Shown: in pieces, positions 1-11,776 of the stretch | Position numbering within the stretch: position 1 is the first letter of the stretch | Layout of the letters: each line of letters starts with the position of its first letter | Source: Aspidapion aeneum | Taxonomy: Eukaryota; Arthropoda; Insecta; Coleoptera; Brentidae | Direction of reading: 5' to 3' | NCBI GenBank assembly: GCA_963576565.1 | Contig: CAUYVT010000053.1 | Span: 371,857-435,856 of the forward strand | DNA: 64,000 nucleotides | Translations under genes and position numbers: made by a program | The notes under the pieces: generated by a model | Seen by the model: only the letters and a program-made list of their open reading frames with translations | Databases searched by the model: none | What the model was told of the DNA's origin: nothing

Positions 1-119
1 GACAATATCACGGACAGTCTTCAGTAAATGTGCATCATGACTACTGTTTTCCAGCAAAACCGAATGTAAATTGGTCATGTAGTTATCAATGTTTTGAAGA
101 GTTGCCACATCTTTGATGC
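1..119 (-). CDS. HMG20A: HMG20A-like protein, last coding exon (cut by window edge)
   Basis: On the minus strand an acceptor TTTTTTAG ends at 120, and the exon then reads in the phase left open by the donor at 2434, completing the glycine codon split by the intron. The 39 further codons include LQNIDNYMTNLHSVLLE and HLLKTVRDIV. These align with the C-terminal helix region of HMG20A, which normally ends about five residues later, so the stop codon lies just outside the window. The match in phase and in family sequence makes the two-exon model strong. Confidence 0.88.
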
Positions 120-599
120 CTAAAAAAGTATAGAAAAAAAGAATGATTTAAGGGCCGACCAGACAAGGAACAGACGTGAAGGTATATTTAGTGGCAAAAA
201 AGCTATTAGGGTGCATGCTCTTTTGAGAGAAATACCATTTCGAGAGTATTTTTCGCAAATAATGTAAATGTCATACAGTTTTGATCGGACTACTGGCTAG
301 TGGAAATATTGAATTTGATGTCGAAGAGCAACTCTCGCACTTCCAATCGATTTCAAATTGCGACAGTGCTATAGGAGAAGCCGTGGTGCAGAGAAGGAGC
401 GACTACCATACAAGTTTATAGCGAGGACCTCTTCTCAAGTTCGTAATAACGATGATTGGTGATTCATATGTGAGTGGGCCTTGCAGCCTTTCCACTGCCA
501 CCACCGCACATTGTGTCCCCTATATTTTTATTTCCTTTATAGGTTAGAAACAGGTTTATTACTTTATATTAAGTATTTTTTAGAAATATACTATAGCAA

Positions 600-915
600 T
601 CTTTATATACAGTATGTTTCATTATGTCTGTACCATGGCTAACCTATTATTTGAGTGAAGGAAACATATTGGTTATTCTTAAAAAATAAACATTGTTCCT
701 GTTATGTTTAATTATTAGATAAAATAAAAATTAATTCTTTACACAAGGTATTTCTTTAAGTTTGCATCATTGCTAACTTATATGATTTTAATAAAGGAAA
801 CATATTATTTTAAAAAAATTACCTAAACCCATTTCTTTTTGTTATTAAGTAAAAATAAATATTAATTCTTTATACAGGGTGTTTCATTAAGCCTGCACCA
901 TTGCTAACTTTTTGT
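600..915. repeat. Three diverged ~130-bp tandem repeats
   Basis: Three units each carry a variant of GTTTCATTAWG, then a CACCATTGCTAAC-like core, then GGAAACATATT. They start near 611, 750 and 879. The last begins TATACAGGGTGTTTC, resembling the TACAGGGTG end found on several inverted-repeat elements in this window, so the array probably derives from such an element. Confidence 0.6.
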
Positions 916-1054
916 TATTGAATTTATCTAGATTGGTTCAATTAAAATAGAAAAATAAATAAAAACGTGGTATTTATTTATTTCTTTATCCAAAGCAACG
1001 ATTTCGTTATTAAGTTGGTTTTTGTATTTGTTTGTCTGTCTGTCTGTAATAAAA

Positions 1055-1142
1055 TTAGAGTAGGGGGGGAGAGAATAACTCTGATCGAGTGTATACCAAC
1101 GTATTTTTATGGACAAGCATGGTCCAAAATTTCAAACTGGTA
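1055..1142. repeat. Dispersed repeat, copy 1
   Basis: About 90 bases with the blocks TTAGARTRG, ACTCTGATCGAGT, GGACAAGC/GGCTTGTCC-like text and CAAACTGG. They occur again in the same order at 4189-4281. This is a shared mobile-element end of unknown family. Confidence 0.45.
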
Positions 1143-2434
1143 ACCGGAAGTAAAATATTTATTGACGTTTGTAACTAACTCCACAGACTAATAGGCAAAC
1201 AAAGGCAAAAGCTTTTTTAAGTGTCCTTTCGTAAAAGTCATGGTCATTATTTTCATAATTATTTGACAACCATATGCGACCATATAAGAAACTTATCTCA
1301 ACTTGAACATTTTAAAGTATCTTTTTAAATTTCGCTATATAGAACACAAAGACGTACCATATAAAAAAAAATTAGTGTGCATATGTTACCTTAAATATTA
1401 GGCTTCACCACTGCACCATAAACCGTTTGCAAATATTTATTATTGTGAAATGACAAAACAGTAAAAAGCACGTCTGTTTAAAAACAAAAAAAGGCTATAA
1501 ATATTTTCATCGGACTTCGCTTATCTTTTTCTTGCATCCAAATTTTTTAACTAACCTTTTTTCTGACAAATTAGTATTTTTCAGGTATTTGACCTTTCAG
1601 GTGCAATATAATTTTTTAAAATTTCTTTAAAAAAAGAATTAATTAAATCCCCCTAGAATAACTCACGGCATTAACGTGCACCGGTGGGTCTGTTGTGGCT
1701 CGATTATGTGGTTTCTCACCACTGTATGCCTAGTCCTCCAAAAAGGCTTGAGACACTGTTCAGATCTTTTGCATAAATCTGAGAAATACCGAAATTGTTC
1801 TGAAGTAAAAGTGCAACAACAGTGACTGTTTCGATATCCTCCGTACAGAGTTTCCATTCAGTAGATGAGTACTTTTGGTCGGCGGCGACCCGTAAAAAGG
1901 TCAGTCACTATACGGATCTCCGGTCTGGTAATTCCAATGTTGCTGTCTTTTTACAATGTCCTTTGATAAACTGTTTAAAGTGAGCCAGTTCTGATAGATT
2001 TATCCAGTATAGTTGGGAGCTGTTTTCTATGCATTTCAATATGCTTGATTCAACAATTTTAATTTGATTCGGGGCCGAAAGTCAATTCGTGATAGTAGTA
2101 TGAGTACACCGTAAAAAGTAACTATCGAGATAACAAATTAATCCGAACCTAACTGTCAGTTATTCTTCAAAATGTGTCCATTTGCAAAAATACTATCAAA
2201 AGAAGCTCTCGATGCTGTATTTTTCTCATATTAACATACACACTTACTATTTCGTTGTACTATAGAAATATAGAAAACGTGTAGCCTATGGAAATTTTTT
2301 CAAAAAGTTATGATTTCTTAAAATTACTTTTCCAAGCAGGTTTTAAGAAATAAGTAAGTATAAAGTAACTACAATCATAAAAAAAATTTTAAGTAATAAA
2401 GACCTATTAGTTAAAAAATTAATAAAAAAAATAC

Positions 2435-3245
2435 CTGGCAATTTCACATTAGCAAATGCCCCACTTAAAGTCTTTCTCAAATGATCCAAATGCTGCTGCA
2501 AAGAGGTATTATTTTTTTCTTGCTGCACAATCTCTGTCTCCAACTTAGTAATTGCGGACTTCATATTTTCAATGTGCTTGGTAAGTATGGCATTTTGTTG
2601 CTCATAGTCTGTATTTATCTTCCTAAGCTGTCTCAGTTCAGAGTCTCTTGCTTTGTTGTGGTCAAGGAATTCCTCCGTAAAGATAGGGATATCAAAGTTG
2701 CCAAATTCCATATCATTTGGATCTTTCTCTTTGCTTGTGTTTATGGTAGGGTGGTTAAGTGTGTTTGCCTGGACAACGGTTTGTTTTTCTTCGACTTTTT
2801 CTAAAGCTTTTTCTTTGTTTTCTTTGGCTTTCTTTTGCAGTTGTTCAGTAAATTGTTTGTATGCATCTGTCTGCTTGTAAGCTTCAAATTCTTTTGTATA
2901 TCTTTCTTTATCTTGTTCTGCTGCATCAAGATATTGTTGTTTTTTGTCATGAGGAAGATTTGTCCATTCATTAGCTAACATCTTTGTGATCTCAGCAAAA
3001 GATATTTCTGGATTGGATGTCCTCACAGATTCTCGTCTGTCATTCAAAAATCGAACGTAGCCCGTGAGGGGTTGTCTTGGAGCCGTGCTGTCTTTTGGAC
3101 GCTTTCTTTTCTTGGCTTTTGGGGCCTTAGGTTTGATAGTTTCAGTAGACTCAGTGGTTTTGTCTTGACTTGTAAGGCTTGCAATTTTTTTAGATGCTTT
3201 TTCATCTAAAATTTGAGCTGTGTTGACTGGAGCTTCAGCATCCAT
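2435..3245 (-). CDS. HMG20A: HMG20A-like HMG-box protein, first coding exon
   Basis: This exon encodes residues 1-270 plus the first base of codon 271. A basic stretch (about 38-52, KAKKRKRPK) precedes one HMG box (about 57-125, with the signature [15 protein letters not shown]), then a short conserved block [17 protein letters not shown] (about 184-200) and a coiled coil (about 200-262). This order is that of HMG20A/HMG20B (iBRAF/BRAF35), nuclear DNA-binding proteins associated with LSD1-CoREST chromatin complexes; the role is known for the family and inferred here. The start codon is in a fair context (CACAATGG). The exon ends at CCAG followed by GTAT, a splice donor. The open frame beyond the donor is intronic read-through and should not be counted. 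TTTTTTTCAG about 15 bases before the ATG could be an acceptor for a 5'UTR intron. Identity is very likely; HMG20A versus HMG20B is less certain because many insects have only one copy. Confidence 0.92.
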
Positions 3246-3420
3246 TGTGAAAAAGCCTGAAAAAAATCAAAATTGAAAAGTAGAAGTCAAAATATTTACC
3301 ACAGCTCGGTCAGTGTCACTCACGGTTCATAAAAAAACGGTTGCCTGGTAACTCCCGTCCAATCGGAACTCGGCAGCTTATGACGCGGCAAATATACTAC
3401 TGCACGATCAATCAATCAAA
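3246..3420 (-). promoter_or_regulatory. Probable HMG20A 5'UTR/promoter region with X-box and CCAAT
   Basis: Just upstream of the start codon lies a locally GC-richer block. It contains GTTGCCTGGTAAC (3340-3352), a match to the palindromic RFX-type X-box GTNRCC-n-RGYAAC, and a CCAAT motif at 3359-3363, which reads ATTGG toward the gene and is an NF-Y type site. No TATA box is evident. X-box plus CCAAT close to a transcript start is a known promoter arrangement. The assignment here rests on motif match and position only. Confidence 0.4.
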
Positions 3421-4526
3421 AAATAAAGAGACTTATCACATTATGATAGAAATAAACAGGCTGAAAAAACTTAAAAGTAATTCCTAGGAAAGTGCGCTGG
3501 CGCTAAACAATTTTTTGGCTGTATAAACCCATTATTAACAATTAATTTTTTGCTTAAATCTAAAGATTTTACAAAAACAAACATAAAAGAACGTTCGTCA
3601 AGAAAAAAAATGGTTTGGAAAATATTGGTAGCATTTTTTAAGGCCTCTCCAACGGTGTATTAACACTGAGCTCCATGTGTACCATCTTTGATACACAAAA
3701 AGTTATTGAAATAGAACATGTGTACCATTTGAGTTACACGGATTATTGATGGATATTTTAAGGTTGTGATAACGCGGGGCTCACGGATTGCATTAATTCT
3801 TATGAATAGGTTGTTGGTCTGGTTAAATGTTTTTGTGGCTGGTCCGAGGTTTTGTGGAGAAATTGCACCACGAGGGCATTTGAAATCTAAATTTATTTGT
3901 GTTGGCGAATAACAATCCGTGAACGTGTGGTCCAAAATATAGTTTCTATAGGTGGGAGTCAAAGTATTAAATTATCCAATATTGCCGCCCATAATGCAGA
4001 TATTTTGATTTTTCTAAATTCATACCGTTTGTACACTGATGACGTCATCAGGAAGAGAGAAGCTGCCTGAGAAAAAGTTTTTATACCATTATTTTTTTGT
4101 AAATTGAGAGCTTTCCATGTATCACAACATCCATTTATGCTACCCGTAATTTTCATTCTTTTTAAAACATACCTACACAATAATGACGGAATTAGAATGG
4201 AGGGAAAATGACTCTGATCGAGTCTTCTGACGTTTTTTAGTGTCTTAGTGTATGGCTTGTCCATGGTGCAAACTGGCATAATAACGATACTTTACATTAT
4301 GTATTTTGGCAAGAGTAGTACTCAGGAAATTAAAAGCATTTCGTCTCATAGATTTTTTATTTATCTATAGTTTTTTACTTAGATATTTCCTCGAAAGATT
4401 AATAGTTTTTGAGTAAAAATGTATATAATATGGAAATACATAGAAAAGGGGTATATCACCAACACATTAAAGTTTGTATCTCAGGAAACTTACTACCCAG
4501 GTAACGCAGCATTAACTTAGTCTATA
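3421..4526. other. Intergenic DNA, no gene seen
   Basis: AT-rich sequence with short spurious frames. The only structure seen is copy 2 of the 1055-1142 repeat at 4189-4281. Confidence 0.6.
4189..4281. repeat. Dispersed repeat, copy 2
   Basis: Same block order as 1055-1142, in the same orientation: TTAGAATGGAGGG, ACTCTGATCGAGT, GGCTTGTCCATGG, CAAACTGG. The spacing is expanded by about 10 bases. Confidence 0.45.
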
Positions 4527-6714
4527 CAGGGGCGGATCTAGGAACTTTATTTAGGGGGAAATATCATAATATTGCATAAAACTGTTTTGCATAGTGACCA
4601 AGGTATATTCTGTGTGTAAAAACTTAATATATATAATATAAAAAAAAATTTATATAAAAAAGCAAAGTCAGGTAACTCTGTTCACGAATGGAATAACTAT
4701 AAACGTATTCGAAATAAAACAACTAAAGAGATAAGAAAAGAAACTAAAATATATTACGAAAAGCTAATAGATAAAAATAAGAACGATTGCAAAAAAATGT
4801 GGAAAGGCCTGAAATAAATTTTGGGCCAATCACATTCTACAGGTAGGGAGGAGCAGGGCATATTTTAATGGTTGTCTCCTGGAGGATAAAAAGCAAATTT
4901 CAAATGCCTTTAATAGATTTTTTATAGAAAGTGTCAGTCAAATAATTAACAATATAACACCTTTTAATAATCATGATTATGTAGTGGAGCATATTTCAGA
5001 ACTACGTCACATTATTTTTTCTATTAAGAAAAATACAACTGACAATGATGGGATAGATCTTAGTATCATGAAAATAGTGCTTGGTACAGTAGGTGAGAAA
5101 CTGCTGAACATAGTCAATCTTTCTTTTAAAACAGAAGATATCCTGAAGCGTGGAAAACCGCAACAATTGTTCCCATAGAAAAAGTAAAAAATACTGTATT
5201 GTGCTCGGAGTTTCGACCTGCCAACACGTTGCCAATTTATGAAAAGATATTGGAACTTGTAATAAAAAAACAGCTTTTAGAATCTTTTGATTTAAATGAA
5301 ATCTTGACTCCAGAGCAATCAGGATTTCGTACATCTCATTCATGTGAAACTGCATTGCAGTTTGTACTGACAAACTGGAAAGCAGAAATAAGTAAAAAAA
5401 GGTAGTCGGAGCCGTTTTTATAGATATTAGACGAGCATTTGAATGTGTCAATATAAACTTGTTGTTGCTTAAACTGAAAAAATATGGAATAAGTGAAAAG
5501 GCTCTAAAACTTATTGATAGTTTCTTAAAATGTAGAAAACAACAGGTTAAATATAGCAATACATACTCTGAGAAACTCCGAACAGCACATGGTGTTCCGC
5601 AAGGCTCTGTGTTGGGCTGCTTATTGTTTATAATATTTATTAATGATCTAGTTAAACATATCAAATTCTGTAAAATTATGCTTTTTGCTGTTGATGGCTT
5701 ACCATATTTTTGTGGGACACCAGAGGAAATCGAAAAGTTTATTAATTACGATTTGAGCAGCATTTTTAAGTGGTTATGTGATAATGGGCTCTCATTAAAC
5801 ACTGAAAAAACTAAATTTATTATTTTAGCTTCTAAAAATAATTTGTCAGGGCTTAAAAGTGATCTTAAAAAAATTAATATTACAGTAAACAATTGTCAAA
5901 TTGAAGAAGTAAGCACACATAAATACCTTGGTGTTATTATTCATAAACAGTTAAATCTGAAAGAACACTGTAATTACATTAAAAAGAAAATCGCAAAAAA
6001 AACATATTTTTTCTATCGTTTGGACAAAAAAATATCATGTTTTTTCAAGTTAGTTGTGTATAAGTCAATTATTGCTCCCCATTTTGACTACTGTTCCACT
6101 TTATTATACTTTTTAAATAATGGGGAAATCCAATCTTAAAAAAATTCAAAACAGGTCACTAAGAGCTATATTAATGTGTAAAAAACAACTTCCATTAAAA
6201 ACATGCTCGACAGACTTTCTCTAATGAGTGTTTATCAAAGACTAACATATAATATGCTACTGTTTGTTTTTAAATTAAAAAATAAAATGTTACCAAACTA
6301 TTTAAGTGAAGAATTAACATTCACTCAAAATATTCATCAGTATAATACAAGATCTCGTGCAAGAAATGACTTTTATGTCAGCATTGTAGAAAACAGAGTT
6401 GATATTATTTACAGTAAAGGATTAATATTGCTTAACAATCTTCCAGTGGAACTTAAAAATATACAGTCTGTAAATAACTTTAAGCTAAAATGTAAAGAAT
6501 ATGTCTTGGAAAATGTTGCCTTACGAGTTTAAAATTAAATCTAAACAAGTTTAGTTAGTAGTAGTTAGGTCATTTGTTAGTAAGTAGGTAATGCATTGTA
6601 ATAATTAAGAGCTATTTATAGCTAATAAAGTGTAAAGTATAAGTATAAAGTATATAGTTTGAGATTTGGAGGGGGATAAATTTCCATTTTTTCTCCTCCC
6701 GTAGATCCATGACT
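4527..6714. mobile_element. hAT-like non-autonomous element carrying a LINE
   Basis: The left end CAGGGGCGGATCTAGG and the right end GTAGATCCATGACT are imperfect inverted repeats. The 8-base flanks agtctata and ggtttata match at 6 of 8 positions, as expected for an old 8-bp target duplication. The left end resembles the clear hAT-type MITE at 15341-15600 (CAGTGGCGGATCCAGG). Between the ends lies a 5'-truncated LINE, so the original element was a few hundred bases at most. It has no transposase of its own. Confidence 0.45.
4660..6660 (+). pseudogene. 5'-truncated LINE ORF2 (reverse transcriptase) remnant
   Basis: Translated segments in shifting frames spell the C-terminal half of a LINE ORF2. 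They comprise a linker (4666-4815, EWNNYKRIRN), the RT core (4984-6139, including QSGFRTSHSCETALQF, GVPQGSVLG, FIIFINDL) and a C-terminal domain (6203-6532, HQYNTRSRARNDFYV). The frame changes near 4815, 5180, 5405 and 6140. The catalytic box reads FAVD (5683-5694) where FADD is expected, so even the RT core is dead. It is clearly related to the longer LINE at 47334-52450 of this window (same FxTRxSCETAxQF and YNTRSRNxFY blocks). A 3'UTR follows to about 6660. It probably inserted into the hAT-like element that surrounds it. Confidence 0.85.
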
Positions 6715-6722
6715 GGTTTATA

Positions 6723-8640
6723 TGTAATTTATAAGTCTTTATTTTATGTTATTACGGGTTTTTACAAGAATAAGACGTTTCATGTGGTCAAAGACTACTA
6801 TGACAGCCCCATTTTGACAAAGTTTCTTAAAGGGGGGAGTCAGCGGTTTTACTATGTATAGTAGGACACCTATTGCACCTAGTCTTAGTCCCATGGCGTT
6901 CTGAAGCCCTTTTTTGGGATAGAACTTTATTAGCTCAAAGGAGCAACTAACCTTCATGGATTATTTTTGTCCCCATCTTACTAATAAAAGCGACATATTT
7001 CGAGCTGGGGCCTGACTAAACGAATCACATGATTTGGGGGAAAAAATTTGCAGGTTCCTAATCACTTTTTTTATTTTGTTATTTTGACATGTTTGGGCGT
7101 GGAATCATCTAATTTTGGGGAAAATCTTTTTTTTTTAGTTTGCTATCATAAAATAAGATTCAGACCACATTTGCACAATAAATATATAAATATAAGAAAA
7201 ATAAATAAACTATTTAAAAGCTTGTAATATGTGGAAAACATTAATATAACAGTTAAATATACAAAACAAAGTATAAATCATTAACTTAATTAAAAAAATA
7301 TTAATTAATTACAAAGTTTAATTTAAGTTAATGACAGAACAGGTATCGTTATAAATAGGAAACTTGGAGGTATAGGTTCGACCTAGATACATGGGCAAAG
7401 TAAGGGAGAGGCTTAGGGGGCTAAGCCCCCTTAAAAACTCAGTTAGCCCCCCCAAAAATAATTGGAAACATTGTCAATGGGTCAAGAGCGATTTAGTTTT
7501 TTAGCTTTTGCAATCATTGAAAATGACATAACAAAATCCCTAATGCTAGATGATGTTCTGGAAGAATTTATTAAAACAGAAATTAGGAAGCTGCTTCTTC
7601 AATAAAATTGTACTATTATGATTTTTTTATTTTAACTTTGCTTTCAGGGTTGATTTGAATGATAAGTTTATCTTACACTATAAAATATTCCTATCTTGAC
7701 CCAAATACATTTTTCGTTTAAACGATGTAAAACCTAATTATGTACCTAAAGTTAGTTAGTCAAATAAAAACTTTAAATTAAATTAGATTGACAATTTAAA
7801 TATACCCTTTCCTCTTACTACTGTTTTGTAAACAATTTTTTGTAAAATGCTTAGTTTTTACAAAAATTGCAAAAAACGTATAATAAATAGTTATTTTTAA
7901 AAGGTAATTCTTGTATACAAACGCCACTGGAGTTTTACCTACACTCTTTATCACTACAAAAAAAAATCGCGCACACGATCGCGCAAAGCCATTATCAACC
8001 GCGCAAACCATCATCGAGCAAACCATTTACCACGCATGACCTTTGCCGCGCAAGAATTTTACTGTCCGCGCTAGACCTTTACCGCGTCTGTTAAAATATT
8101 CTAAATAAATTCCGTGGTGCCCAGGAAAAAGGAGATAAGTCGATTATTAAGAATGTTCAGGAAAATAACCAGAGTAATAATATAAAAAGAAGAAGTCAAC
8201 CGCGGCCCTGTGTAAATTTTCCCTTCGTGGCGGTCATTCCTGAAAAGTTAGAATTTGCAGAATCCCCGGCGATGGCAACATAGCTGCGTCACGGGAATCA
8301 TCTCGAAAAAACCACACTGCGCTGAATTTTCACAATATTTTCAGAAACATAGCACTTCTTGTTTATTTTTACGTCCAACTAAGTTCTTTTTTACAAAAAT
8401 AAAACTCAGCACACAGAAAAAAAAACACCCAAAATTCAATATACCGAGTCCGCCGGCCAAGACAACACTGCATTTAATACAAACACATGTTACTGTCAGT
8501 ATCGACCTTAGAGCTTAGGAATATCTGGGCTAACCGTTCACGACTTGAAGACCCACCTAATTAAACTTGTTGCCATTATATAAGTGAAAAAATAATCTTT
8601 TGTTTGAAACTTGTAGACAATGATTGAGTAGAAATAAAAC
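6723..8640. other. AT-rich intergenic DNA with a GCGC minisatellite
   Basis: No gene was recognised. Near 7425-7445 there is a short palindrome (GGGGGCTAAGCCCCC). At about 7955-8095 some seven units of ~20 bases pair GCGCR with a degenerate CCATTTACC-like half, giving an unusually CpG-rich island in AT-rich DNA. Confidence 0.5.
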
Positions 8641-8664
8641 TTTGGACTTCCATTGTCTTTATCT

Positions 8665-9580
8665 GAGGGCACGGCAGTGCCTCGCCAAGTTCGCGCTGCC
8701 GTACCATCTTTTCTTGAAACATTTCAGCCCATATTTGACCTATCTAAAACTATACTTCGGAAAGAGCTACGAATCTCATACTTTGCAATCGTAGACCTTC
8801 ATGGAGTTAATAACCCCTCCAAGTTTCATGGACTTCTATAAAGTAGAAAGTAGTTACGAAATTTCAAAAAACGTCGAAATTGCCACTCACTCACTGACTT
8901 ACTACTTCCAGACATGCTACAGAGCTAAAATTTGGCAGACTGGTAGAAATTATGACCAAACCCCTGGAAAAAATCAAAAAGCCCCAAAATTCTAATTTAC
9001 TCCCCTCCCCTATACATGTAAAATTATTTAAAAGTAACATTACCCACTTCTAGAAATGCTAGAGAGCTGAGCTTTGGCAGCCTGATAGGAACTATGATAA
9101 AACTATAGGAAAAAACACCCCAAAATTCTAATTTACTTCCCTTCTATATAAATGTAAAGTTATGTAAAAGTAACACTGCCCACTTCCAGAAACGCTAGAG
9201 AGCTGAGCTTTTTAAGACTGAAAGACACTATGATAAAACTATAGGAAAACATTTTAAAACACCAATATTTTAATGTACTTCCCTCTCCTATAAATGTAAA
9301 TTTATATCAAAGTAACATTGTCCACTTCCAGAAACGCTAGAGAGCTGTAACATTACCCACTTCCAAAAGCGCTAGAGAGCTGAGCCCTGGAAGACTGATA
9401 GGAACTATGATAAAACTATAGGAAAAAATTTAAAAACACGAAAATTTACTTCCCTCCCCTATACATGTAAAGTTATGCAAAAGTAACATTGTCCACTTTC
9501 AGAAACGCTAGAGAGCTGAGCTTTTTAAGACTGAAAGACACTATGATAAAACCATGGGGAAAAAATTAAAAGACCTCAAA
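8665..9580. repeat. Degenerate ~135-bp tandem repeat array
   Basis: The block CACTTCCAGAAACGCTAGAG followed by AGCTGAGC recurs near 8925, 9058, 9194, 9336, 9371 and 9507, giving units of about 133-142 bp plus one 35-bp partial unit. Each unit also holds GGAACTATGATAAAAC and a CCCCTCCCCTATACATGTAAA stretch or variants. A head sequence at 8668-8703 can fold (ACGGCAGTGCC facing GCGCTGCCGT). This is probably the repetitive tail of a non-autonomous element. The family is not recognised. Confidence 0.6.
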
Positions 9581-9679
9581 GTTTTAAGTAAGGCATTGCA
9601 AAAGTTTTGATCAATATTCCGCATATTTTACTATTTTAAAAATTAAATATCCAATTCCTTTAAAAAAGAAGTGAAATCA

Positions 9680-10003
9680 TAACAAAAACATTTCATGTAA
9701 AAATAACCAAGTACGCGTGCATTCCGTAAAAAGAATTGAGATAAAAGTAAAGTCAAGTTCTCCAATACAAATTTCAAAATGAAAGTAAGAAACTAGTTTG
9801 GAAATGTTTTTCCAAACTTGGCTATTACGGCTGTAAATGACTCAGGCACAGTGCTAAATTGAACATAAAGAAGTTTGGTTGTAATAGCAAAGATCTTTCA
9901 TTATGAAATTTGTATTGGAGAACTTGGCCTTACTTTTATCTCAATTCTTTTTACGGAATGCCATTTTCGCGTACTTGGACTTTTTTACATGAAATGTTTT
10001 TGT
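9680..10003. mobile_element. Small foldback MITE
   Basis: Arms of about 115 bases face each other. ACAAAAACATTTCATGTAAA, AAGTACGCG, ATTCCGTAAAAAGAATTGAG and CTCCAATACAAATTTC on the left are mirrored on the right by GAAATTTGTATTGGAG, CTCAATTCTTTTTACGGAAT, CGCGTACTTGG and TTTACATGAAATGTTTTTGT. The loop is about 100 bases. It has no coding capacity. A partial second copy lies at 12540-12740. Confidence 0.75.
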
Positions 10004-10189
10004 GTTGGTTTATTTTAAATAGGACGTTTCAGTAAGTAAGTATATCTAACCGTTTTCAAGTGTAAACTAAACAATCCAGTCTAAAGGCTTCTACTTATAC
10101 TACTTGGTGTGCAGCCGGCCCGCCCCCCTTTTACCTTCCTAGCCCGCACAGCAACGGCTAGAGAAGGTATTGTTTTCGACAAAAATTTT

Positions 10190-10450
10190 TTTTTGAGATA
10201 ACACCGAAAATGTGTTATTTGCGTGTATTTTGACCTACCCTAGCAATATCGTCGTGATGTCTGTCTGTGTTGTGTGTGTATGTATGTATATCTGTCCGTA
10301 ACGCGATAGCTCCTAAACCGCTTAACCGATTTACATGAAATTTTCAGGTAAAATAGTACTCGATACTGCAACGAGCTGATTAGATTTTAGTCAAAATTCG
10401 TGAATGCTAATGACAGTTTTTTGACAGTTAAAAAGTTTAAAAAATACTAA
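10190..10450 (+). repeat. Repeat with the 'CCGATTT-ATGAAATTT' core
   Basis: A GTCTGT/GTGTGT-rich run (10258-10295) is followed by CGCGATAGCTCCTAAACCGC and ACCGATTTACATGAAATTTTC. The same arrangement (GTCT microsatellite, 'AACTCAAAAACCGCTT', 'CCGATTTTAATGAAATTTGG') occurs near 23470 and 44800-44940. Unrelated array units at 33-37 kb share the core. Confidence 0.5.
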
Positions 10451-11455
10451 CTTTTTAATGGAACGTCGCATCAATATGCGGTTTTCGGAAAATACTGTGG
10501 GAAAAGGGGCCGTTCATAAATTATGTTGTCTAAATGAGTTTTTATCGCAGATTGTAATAAGAAATACACAGCATAAAACGACGCGACGCGGTTTAATATG
10601 TATGTATGTATTCGAAAGTGGTGGCAGGCCCTACTGGACCTCCATGCACTGCGACCACAAATGGATCTATTGTGCCCACGTACCTACATACTGAGTTTGA
10701 CTAAAGTAGCATATTTTTTTTTCCACCCAGTACATGAAAAAACTCTGCAGATTACAACAATATATGATTTAGGCTTAACACTTTGGCTCAAAGATATACC
10801 ACTAAGGCCTCTCCATTATCAGCCATGACGCGGTTTAATAAGCGCATGACAAATTATCGCACGGTTTGAATAGCCTAACCAACAAGTACTATATATTTTG
10901 GTAAGGTAAGAAGTTGAACCTTAGTTATTATTTGTAAAATTTTACAGAGGCAGAGGAGGCGGCAACAGCGGAAAAGCTACATTGTTTACCAACAAATGAA
11001 TGAATGACCGGCGAAACCGGGGCTACTACTTCTCTTTATATGTTATTACTCTGAGAAAATAACTGAAAGTTTACTTACAAACTACAAATCAGGTTTAATA
11101 CTGATGATACTTAAATAGTCAGACTAAAATACAAGTACGATGTGACTTATATTGTTTGCCACATAGCAAGGTTTTGATATATACATACATCCAAAATCAA
11201 GACAGGTATCTCGTTGTGAACAAAAATGGACTCCTTTTTACCCAGCACCACGGAATTTTCTTAATAGTGGGCTTGACCAAGAAATGCCCAAAATTTAGTA
11301 GCGCTTTAATTATATACTATATACCAAATCAAACCGAATTGAATGTATTTTTTTTTTAAAGAAACTGTCCTGTCTCTGTTAAAAAATCTATTTAACATAT
11401 TTAAACAACCTATTGATTAGTTACGTATGTAAATAGAAAATTTATTAAATTACTT
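10451..11455. other. Intergenic DNA, no feature recognised
   Basis: Short open frames only, without family resemblance or codon-like composition. Confidence 0.5.
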
Positions 11456-11515
11456 AAAACTTTGACTTTCGGTTCCGGTTTGGTTTGGTTCGCTTTGGTT
11501 TGGTTTAATCTTCTT
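11456..11515. repeat. GGTTTGGTTTGGTTCG-type repeat, inverted relative to 14395-14430
   Basis: GGTTCCGGTTTGGTTTGGTT here is answered by AACCAAACCGAACCAAACTG at about 14397. The two could be the ends of a decayed ~3-kb inverted-repeat element, but the rest of the ends does not align clearly. Confidence 0.3.
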
Positions 11516-11776
11516 AATTTTTTTTTATGTATCGGCAGCCATAATGGATATCTTATATTTTTCGAAATAATTTTTGTTGGAAAACTTCAGCTTAGTACTC
11601 AGCACCTCAAAAAACATAAAATATGCCTCTAAAAACAATTACACCAGAACTTTCCAGTTTAAACCCTTTATGGATACCATTTGATTTGGCTAGTAGATAT
11701 TCCAAGTTTTGTCTCCAGTGCTGACGTTTTCATGAAAATTGTGAGGTAAATGGATTGTTAAACAGGTAAAGTAGTT

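Larger units (their letters stand above)
120..2434 (-). other. HMG20A intron (2,315 bp)
   Basis: The intron is bounded by GT (2434-2433) and AG (121-120) on the minus strand. It is AT-rich and holds three degenerate tandem repeats (600-915), a short GTCT microsatellite near 1027-1047 and a dispersed repeat (1055-1142). Nothing coding was recognised. A 64-codon open frame near 1663-1857 has no support. Confidence 0.8.

Noticed and set aside
1663..1857. Possible degenerate Tc1/mariner transposase in the HMG20A intron
   Set aside because: A vague resemblance to the helix-turn-helix region only. No catalytic motifs or terminal repeats could be found.
2343..2434. C-terminal extension of the HMG20A frame (hydrophobic tail ending near 2343)
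   Set aside because: It lies beyond a good GTAT donor, and the family sequence resumes in phase at 119, so this stretch is intron.
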